Below are positions 59,549-64,000 of a stretch of 64,000 bases of DNA, piece after piece. The stretch is from Streptomyces fungicidicus. Lineage in GTDB: Bacteria > Actinomycetota > Actinomycetes > Streptomycetales > Streptomycetaceae. Within the stretch, counting starts at the first letter, position 1, and each line of letters opens with the position of its first letter. The position numbers and the translations under genes are program-made. The DNA lies in assembly GCF_003665435.1 (NCBI RefSeq), contig NZ_CP023407.1, forward strand, positions 3,968,001 to 4,032,000, written 5' to 3'. Below the pieces are notes generated by a model. The model searched no databases and had not been told where the DNA came from. It worked only from the letters and a program-made list of their open reading frames with translations.

Positions 59549-60223
59549 ATGCGCAAACAGATCTCGTTGACCGGGCGTTCGCGGTCGTCCCTCCGCCGGC
59601 CTCTCCAGGTGCTCGTCATGCTGTTCGCCGTAGTCGTCGGCGCACTGACCTGGTCGGCCCCCGCCCAGGCTCACGGCACCATCGTCGGCCCCGCCACCCG
59701 CGCGTACCAGTGCTGGAAGACGTGGGGCAGCAACCACACGAACCCGGCCATGCAGACCGAAGACCCCATGTGCTGGCAGGCCTTCCAGGCCAATCCCGAC
59801 ACCATGTGGAACTGGATGAGCGCGCTCCGCGACGGCCTCGGCGGCCAGTTCCAGGCACGGACCCCCGACGGGACGCTCTGCAGCAACAACCTCTCGAGGA
59901 ACGCCAGCCTGAACACGCCCGGGCCGTGGAAGACCACCACCGTCGGCAACAACTTCTCGGTCCACCTGTACGACCAGGCGTCCCACGGTGCCGACTACTT
60001 CAAGGTCTACGTCAGCAAGCAGGGCTTCAACCCCAAGACCCAGACCCTGGGCTGGGGCAACCTCGACTTCATCACGCAGACCGGCCGGTTCGCCCCGGCG
60101 CAGGACATCACGTTCCCCGTCCAGACCTCCGGCTACAGCGGACACCACGTCCTGTTCGTGATCTGGCAGGCCTCGCACCTCGACCAGGCCTACATGTGGT
60201 GCAGCGACGTGAACTTCGGCTGA
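59549..60223 (+). CDS. AA10 lytic polysaccharide monooxygenase
   Basis: 224 aa, ATG 59549 after AAGGAG. A signal peptide (LQVLVMLFAVVVGALTW ... APAQA) is cut before His42, which becomes the N-terminal His of the copper 'histidine brace'. Mature start HGTIVGPATRAYQCWKTWG is that of chitin/cellulose-active AA10 enzymes; the second His lies in DQASHGADYFKVYV. The end HHVLFVIWQASHLDQAYMW is also diagnostic. No carbohydrate-binding module follows. It oxidatively cleaves crystalline cellulose or chitin outside the cell. The CebR box points to cellulose. Confidence 0.97.
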   Translation: MRKQISLTGRSRSSLRRPLQVLVMLFAVVVGALTWSAPAQAHGTIVGPATRAYQCWKTWGSNHTNPAMQTEDPMCWQAFQANPDTMWNWMSALRDGLGGQFQARTPDGTLCSNNLSRNASLNTPGPWKTTTVGNNFSVHLYDQASHGADYFKVYVSKQGFNPKTQTLGWGNLDFITQTGRFAPAQDITFPVQTSGYSGHHVLFVIWQASHLDQAYMWCSDVNFG

Positions 60224-60289
60224 GCCGGAAAGCGCCGCACACGGTACCGGCCTCGGCCGGGCGCCGGTAACCCGCCGCCCGGCCGACCG

Positions 60290-60340
60290 AGCCCCGTCGG
60301 GACAGGGGGCCCATTCGGTCACCCCGCCCCGACGGGGCTT
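60290..60340 (+). terminator. Terminator after the LPMO gene
   Basis: AGCCCCGTCGGG and CCCGACGGGGCT form a 12-base stem followed by TT. Confidence 0.75.
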
Positions 60341-60391
60341 CCCGCGCTCCTTGCGCTGTGACCGGGAACCTCTGCCGGTCCTACGGGCGGA

Positions 60392-61225
60392 TCAGCGCAG
60401 TCCGGCGAAGAGATCGTTCTCGGGCAGGGCCGCGCCGGTGGCGTCCTGGACACGTACGAAGGTCTCCATGCCCATCAACTCGCCGAACCTCTCCTTTCCC
60501 ATCTTGAGGAAGAAGATGTTCTCGCCCTGACTGGCATGCGCGGCCAACGCGTCGAACTTCTGACCGCTGAACGCGGTGGTGTCCACCCACGTGGTGATCT
60601 CGTCGTCAGGCAGGCCGATCTCGGCCATCGCGGCGGCCTCGGCAGGGTCCGGTTCCGGCATGTCCGGATGGAACTCGCGCATGATCTCGCCGAACCGCTG
60701 CATCCCCGAGCGGGGCATCGTGGTCCAGTACACCTTCGGTGTCAGCGCGGTCATCTCCAGCGCCGCCATCGTGATGCGGTGGGCCTGGATGTGGTCGGGG
60801 TGACCGTAGAAGCCGTTCTCGTCATAGGTGACGACCACATCAGGTCGGTAGTGCCGCATGAGTTCCGCGAGTCGGACCGCGCTTTCCTCCACGGGGGTCT
60901 GCCAGAAGGATGCGGGGGCGTCGTTGCTCGGCCAGCCCACCATCCCGGAGTCGGCATAGTCCAGCATCTCCAGATCGCTGATCTTCAGGACGTCACAGCT
61001 CGCTTCGAGTTCTTGACGACGCATCAAGGCGACCGCCGCCGGGTCGTGCCCGGGCTCGCCCGGCTTGACACCCCCCGGCCCGTCACCGCAACCGCCGTCG
61101 GTACACGTCACGAGAACCGTGCGGATGCCTTCCGCCGCGTACCGCGCGAGGACACCTCCGGTTCCGGTGGCCTCGTCGTCGGGGTGGGCGTGTACCGCCA
61201 TGAGCGTCAAGGGCCGGTCAGTCAT
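60392..61225 (-). CDS. PIG-L deacetylase/amidase, Mca/MshB-like
   Basis: 277 aa; ATG 61225 has AGGAGG upstream. PIG-L (LmbE) fold with zinc motif MAVHAHPDDEATGTGG near the N-terminus and GFYGHPDHIQAHR (third His) near residue 140. VVTYDENG between them is the catalytic region of mycothiol enzymes. Mca cuts mycothiol-drug conjugates; MshB makes mycothiol. Length and TCTDGGCGDGP favour Mca-like, but the housekeeping Mca and MshB are usually elsewhere, so this may be a third paralogue. It is cytoplasmic, with no operon partner. Confidence 0.85.
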   Translation of the reverse strand: MTDRPLTLMAVHAHPDDEATGTGGVLARYAAEGIRTVLVTCTDGGCGDGPGGVKPGEPGHDPAAVALMRRQELEASCDVLKISDLEMLDYADSGMVGWPSNDAPASFWQTPVEESAVRLAELMRHYRPDVVVTYDENGFYGHPDHIQAHRITMAALEMTALTPKVYWTTMPRSGMQRFGEIMREFHPDMPEPDPAEAAAMAEIGLPDDEITTWVDTTAFSGQKFDALAAHASQGENIFFLKMGKERFGELMGMETFVRVQDATGAALPENDLFAGLR

Positions 61226-61607
61226 GGAACAGTCCTCCTGCGGATATGAGTCCTGGCCCGAGTACGCGGCGGGCGTGCCGCGACCCTGGAGCCCGGATCC
61301 TGGTGGGGCGGACGGCCTTGCGGCCCCGGCGCTCCCGCCGTCCGGCGCCGGCCCCTCGGTCGGTGCAACCGCGCCGGACTCACCGGCTGTTCCCGGCGCG
61401 GCCACTCGGCCTTCGAGTGTCGGCGTTCCACGCGACCGGGGGACAGGTGCGACCTGCACGTCTCAGCAGCACGTCGGATTCGGCTTCCGTCCAGCACCGG
61501 CTGTGATGGCTGCCGGCCCTCGCCTCGGCTCGGGAGATCACAGCGTGCAGGATCACCCCTACGGACACCTGGGTGTGTCAATCTGGTACATGGACTATCC
61601 TTGGTAC
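61226..61607. other. Gap before the VapBC module
   Basis: No gene is supported in these 382 bases. They hold the ribosome site of the PIG-L gene at one end and the VapB promoter/operator at the other; between them nothing recognisable is seen. Confidence 0.6.
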
Positions 61608-61616
61608 ATGTCCATG
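61584..61616 (+). promoter_or_regulatory. VapBC operator/promoter repeats
   Basis: TGGTACATG occurs at 61584-61592 and 61602-61610, and ATGGAC (61590-61595) pairs with GTCCAT (61610-61615). TATCCT (61596-61601) is well placed as a -10 for a leaderless start at ATG 61608. VapBC complexes bind such repeats to repress themselves. Confidence 0.5.
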
Positions 61617-61874
61617 AAGCGCACGAACGTCTACGCCGACCCCGAAGACCTGGCGATCATCAAGGAGGCCGCGAAGCGCCGGGGGATAAGTGAGGCCGAG
61701 ATCATCCGCCAGGGCATCCACCTCGCGGCCATGGCGAACAGGGTCTGGGACGAGCCGCTGTTCTCGCGCACCTTCGAGGGGACGGGACGCACGCCCTCCA
61801 GACCGGAGGTCCGTGACGTGGTCGCCGACGCTGTCCGCCGTGAGACCGGCCCGGATTCCGGATCCGCCGCGTGA
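61608..61874 (+). CDS. vapB: VapB-type ribbon-helix-helix antitoxin
   Basis: 88 aa. The first 45 residues are a ribbon-helix-helix domain (MKRTNVYADPEDLAIIKEAA, then SEAEIIRQGIHLAAM). The C-terminal half is the toxin-binding tail, with VRDVVADAVRRE. ATG 61608 is preferred; ATG 61590 or 61614 are possible. There is no ribosome site, fitting a leaderless message. The stop overlaps vapC (GTGA). It neutralises VapC and represses the operon. Confidence 0.88.
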   Translation: MSMKRTNVYADPEDLAIIKEAAKRRGISEAEIIRQGIHLAAMANRVWDEPLFSRTFEGTGRTPSRPEVRDVVADAVRRETGPDSGSAA

Positions 61875-62314
61875 TCATTGTCATTGCCGACACGTCCGGC
61901 CTCCTCGCGGCCCTGGACTCGGCCAACCCGGAACACCGGGCGGCGAATGAGGCGATCATGGCGGCCGGCCTCCTGGTGATGTCTCCGCTGCTGCTGGCCG
62001 AGCTGGATCACGTCGCCACGCGCGAGCTCGGCAGGGCGGCCGCCCTCGGCGCGGTCGACGACCTACGGCGCTGGATGGGCCGGGGACGTGTCGTCATGCC
62101 GGAGATCACGGAGGACCACCTGGGCGCCGCCCAGTCCGTCCGTGTCCGCTACCGTGCGCTGGACCTCGATCTCGCCGACGCGGTCAACGTGGCGCTCGCC
62201 GCCGACTACGACACGGACGCGATCCTCACCCTCGACCGACGTGACTTCCGGGCCGTACGCCCCTTGGGCCGTCACAAGGCGTTTCGGGTACTCCCCGACG
62301 ATCTCCCGCTCTGA
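61871..62314 (+). CDS. vapC: VapC-type PIN-domain ribonuclease toxin
   Basis: 147 aa, GTG at 61871. PIN-domain acidic residues are visible: Asp in IADTSGLLAALD, Glu in LLLAELDHVATRE, Asp in LDLDLADAVNVALAADYDTD and Asp in LTLDRRDFRAVRP, which together bind Mg2+. VapC toxins cut tRNA or rRNA when VapB is lost. Length and motif spacing are normal, so it should be active. The module stands beside a tRNA remnant and toxin debris, as in integration hot spots. Confidence 0.93.
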   Translation: MIIVIADTSGLLAALDSANPEHRAANEAIMAAGLLVMSPLLLAELDHVATRELGRAAALGAVDDLRRWMGRGRVVMPEITEDHLGAAQSVRVRYRALDLDLADAVNVALAADYDTDAILTLDRRDFRAVRPLGRHKAFRVLPDDLPL

Positions 62315-62638
62315 TACGACGAGAGTTGAACTCGCGTTCTCAGCCCGGGAAGTGGCGGTGCTCGGGCAGCTCATGCGGCTCTGACGCGCACGGATGTCGT
62401 GCGGCGGGGTGGGGACGGTCGCTGAGAACACATGCCGTCGGTGTCTCCCGGACGGTTATGGCGGCGGACGACGTGGACCAGCGCCGTCTCCGAACAGAAC
62501 CGCCGAACCTGTGGCAGGGCGCCGTCTTCCCCGGTCCGGTGCCGACCCACCCGCACGCTCGACGAGCCGATGGTGCGGCACCCGCCCACCGGTCCGGACA
62601 ACGAACAACCCCTGGGTCGATGACCTGGGGGTCAGTGG

Positions 62639-62666
62639 TGGAGCGGGTGACGAGAATCGAACTCGT
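62639..62666 (-). repeat. tRNA-Gly 3'-end remnant, probable att site
   Basis: On the minus strand this reads ACGAGTTCGATTCTCGTC then ACCCGCTCCA: a complete T-arm (ACGAG/CTCGT with TTCGATT loop), the 3' acceptor strand CACCCGC, T and CCA. That matches the 3' end of an actinobacterial tRNA-Gly. No 5' half (GCGGGTG) or anticodon arm follows, so it is a fragment like those left at the far end of an integrated element. Confidence 0.75.
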
Positions 62667-62689
62667 CTGTCCGGTGTGCGGGGTTCTTG

Positions 62690-62812
62690 TCCGCGCCGGA
62701 TGAGCGCCTGGCCTGTGACGGCGGCGATGCATTCGAAGTCCCGGTCGCCGTGGAGGAGGGCCGGTCCCTGCGCCTCGGCTACGGGCGGCAGGGACCGCGG
62801 GGAGTCCGTCAT
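62690..62812 (-). pseudogene. C-terminal fragment of a VapC-like PIN gene
   Basis: Read from 62812 downwards, the frame gives ALLHGDRDFECIAAVTGQAL, the typical last strand and helix of PIN toxins, after about 15 residues. The rest of the domain (N-terminal Asp and middle Glu) is missing, and the frame runs straight into the tRNA-Gly remnant. It is a broken toxin gene left by rearrangement. Confidence 0.6.
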
Positions 62813-62922
62813 GGTGCTCGCGTCGTGCTCTTCCGCCGGCGTACCCGGTCCGGGCCACCGTAAGCGGTCGCGCCGCGACGGGATGAGTGCTGCCATGGAA
62901 CCAGCCGCAGGAGTGCATGCCG

Positions 62923-63751
62923 ATGTGTCACAGCCGGATCTCCGCTCTCGCGTCCGCCCGGCCGCCCGCGCCGACCGGGGCGGGCGGAGGACTGCTGCCG
63001 GCCCGGGATCTCGCCGCCGCCTGGTTCCTGGTCGTCCTGGTCGCGGTACCCGCCTGGGTGCTGACGGCCGGGCAGGCCCGGGGCATGGGGGTGGGGCCCG
63101 GCACGATGGGGATGGCGTTGCCGCTGTTCCTGCTGCTGTGGGTGACGATGACGGCGGCCATGATGCTGCCGTCCATGGCGCCGGTGGCCATCACGTGGGT
63201 GCGTGGGATCGGCCGGCGGTCCTCCGGCTGGACGCGGACCGTGCGCACCGTCGAGTTTGTGGGCGGCTATCTGCTGGTGTGGACTGCCTTCGGCCTGCTC
63301 GCCTACGCGGCCCTGGCCCTCACCGGCGGCCTGGTGGACGACCGTCCGACAGCCGGACGCTGGATCGGCGCCGTGGCCTTCCTGCTCGCGGGCCTGTATC
63401 AGCTCGGCCCGCTCAAGAACGTCTGCCTGCGGCACTGCCGCGACCCCATGGGCCACCTGGTGCGCTACGCCGGGTTCCGGTCGCCGGCCCGCGACCTTCG
63501 GGTGGGCGTCCACCACGGCGCCTACTGCGTCGGCTGCTGCGCGGGACTGATGACCGTGCTGGTCCCGCTCGGGGGTGATGAACGTGGCGGCGATGGCCGG
63601 GCTGGCCGTGGTGGTCTTCGTGGAGAAGCTGTGGTCCCGTGGTCCGCTGCTCGCCCGGGGCGTTGGCATCGCGTTTCTCGTACTCGCCGTGCTCGCGCCG
63701 TTCCAGGACTGGCTGCTGCCCGGTCTGCGGGCGACGATGGACGGTATGTGA
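62923..63751 (+). pseudogene. DUF2182 membrane protein, frameshifted
   Basis: Frame 1 from ATG 62923 (AGGAG upstream; ATG 62917 also possible) gives a DUF2182 protein: LPLFLLLWVTMTAAMMLPSM, VEFVGGYLLVWTAFGLLAYA, CLRHCRDPMGHLVRY, HHGAYCVGCCAGLMTVLVPL. At GGGGG (63571-63575) the frame must shift by one base to continue as VMNVAAMAGLAVVVFVEKLW ... GLRATMDGM with a normal stop at 63749. Without the shift the frame runs open past the end of the window. This is either a true frameshift or a homopolymer read error. DUF2182 proteins are predicted metal-binding membrane proteins. Confidence 0.85.
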
Positions 63752-63837
63752 CCGAAGAAGAAGTCCACGCCGTCAGGGGTCGCCTTGACGTTGGCCCAGG
63801 GGGCCTACGACCTTGCCCTGCGACAACGCGTCCTGTC

Positions 63838-64000
63838 TCAGTCGGGACCGCTCCAGTCGAACGGGAAGTGTTTGCTCGACTTCCCCGAGCGTTCCCAGGA
63901 GAAGCCGAACGCGTCGGCGCGGTCGGTGGTGGCCCGTCCCCAGGTGGCGACCTGGCCCGGTCCGACCTCGGCGCCCGGGGCGTTGTGGACCTGGACGCGC
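63838..64000 (-). CDS. DUF1326 protein, C-terminal fragment
   Basis: The last 54 codons of a minus-strand gene that begins beyond the window. The ending RVQVHNAPGAEVGPGQVATW ... WERSGKSSKHFPFDWSGPD matches DUF1326, whose genes often pair with DUF2182, here facing it. Function is unknown. Confidence 0.8.
   Translation of the reverse strand, partial: RVQVHNAPGAEVGPGQVATWGRATTDRADAFGFSWERSGKSSKHFPFDWSGPD

Larger units (their letters stand above)
62315..62922. other. Gene-poor stretch with tRNA and toxin remnants
   Basis: About 600 bases without an intact gene. Apart from the tRNA-Gly end and PIN fragment listed separately, I see no promoter, repeat or reading frame worth naming. Confidence 0.6.

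Noticed and set aside
62639..62720. Complete tRNA gene
   Set aside because: Only the T-arm and 3' acceptor are present; no matching 5' acceptor, D-arm or anticodon arm lies within 100 bases.
62394..63578. 394-aa plus-strand frame across the tRNA remnant and the DUF2182 gene
   Set aside because: It reads the tRNA end as the familiar ERVTRIEL artefact and reads the DUF2182 membrane helices out of frame; the true frame is the one starting at 62923.
1..64000. Insertion sequences or prophage genes
   Set aside because: No transposase, integrase, capsid or terminase motif was found in any frame read.

Overview
The window reads as chromosomal DNA of a Streptomyces or a very close relative. GC content is very high, with strong third-position bias and a mix of GTG, TTG and ATG starts. 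ANTAR/GAF and SARP/NB-ARC regulators, TerD and TipAL-type proteins, DUF4287 and PIG-L hydrolases are all present, and two genes carry the rare TTA (bldA) leucine codon. Gene assignments come from reading the protein sequences and motifs; no database search was possible.

Layout. 1-8.7 kb: the end of a SpoIIE/RsbU-type phosphatase, a HTH-TPR regulator divergent from a 54-aa secreted peptide, a GAF-ANTAR protein, a lipoprotein, a GH13 alpha-glucosidase and small secreted or membrane proteins. 8.9-11.9 kb: a cytochrome P450 divergent from a TetR regulator, a MerR-like protein and a cold-shock protein with a long leader. 12-16.5 kb: a beta-lactamase locus, with a LysR regulator and a coupled beta-lactamase-like serine hydrolase on one side and a MecA_N-type PBP and a true class A beta-lactamase on the other, much like blaA-blaB/blaL of S. 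cacaoi. 16.5-25 kb: a zinc-ribbon protein, a sugar-binding lipoprotein, an OafA acyltransferase, a SigJ-type ECF sigma factor with its probable NDH-2-like target, a NodB deacetylase and TrmO. 25.1-27.6 kb: a two-gene insert of visibly lower GC holding an unknown 414-aa protein and a divergent ThiC-like radical SAM protein. 27.7-36.5 kb: an FG-GAP secreted protein, a general-stress group (hydrophobic peptide, CsbD, two TerD, GlsB/YeaQ) and a TipAL-type regulator coupled to a glycosyltransferase.

37-58 kb looks like an undescribed biosynthetic locus. A SARP/NB-ARC regulator is translationally coupled to a 59-aa secreted peptide; a LuxR-type regulator and a UDP-glucuronate decarboxylase-like enzyme follow. 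A tightly coupled plus-strand operon (42.2-51.5 kb) then encodes a BesD/HalD-like Fe(II)/2-oxoglutarate amino-acid halogenase (His146-x-Gly148 ... His213), a GT2 glycosyltransferase, an ATP-grasp ligase, a membrane protein, a PaaK/CapK-like adenylating enzyme, a flippase-like transporter with an Ala/Pro repeat tail, a cation/proton antiporter and a GalE-like epimerase. A convergent minus-strand operon (56.7-51.6 kb) encodes a second-copy-type class I lysyl-tRNA synthetase, an overlapping FemAB/GNAT-like transferase, a SnoaL protein and two more PaaK-like proteins. A NarL-type response regulator and a sensorless kinase flank it. The inferred product is an exported, possibly glycosylated compound carrying halogenated lysine, perhaps joined by a lysyl-tRNA-dependent transferase.

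58-64 kb: a lipoprotein, a SnoaL protein, an AA10 LPMO under a perfect CebR-type box, a PIG-L amidase, a VapBC module, a tRNA-Gly 3'-end remnant with toxin debris, a frameshifted DUF2182 membrane protein and the end of a DUF1326 protein.
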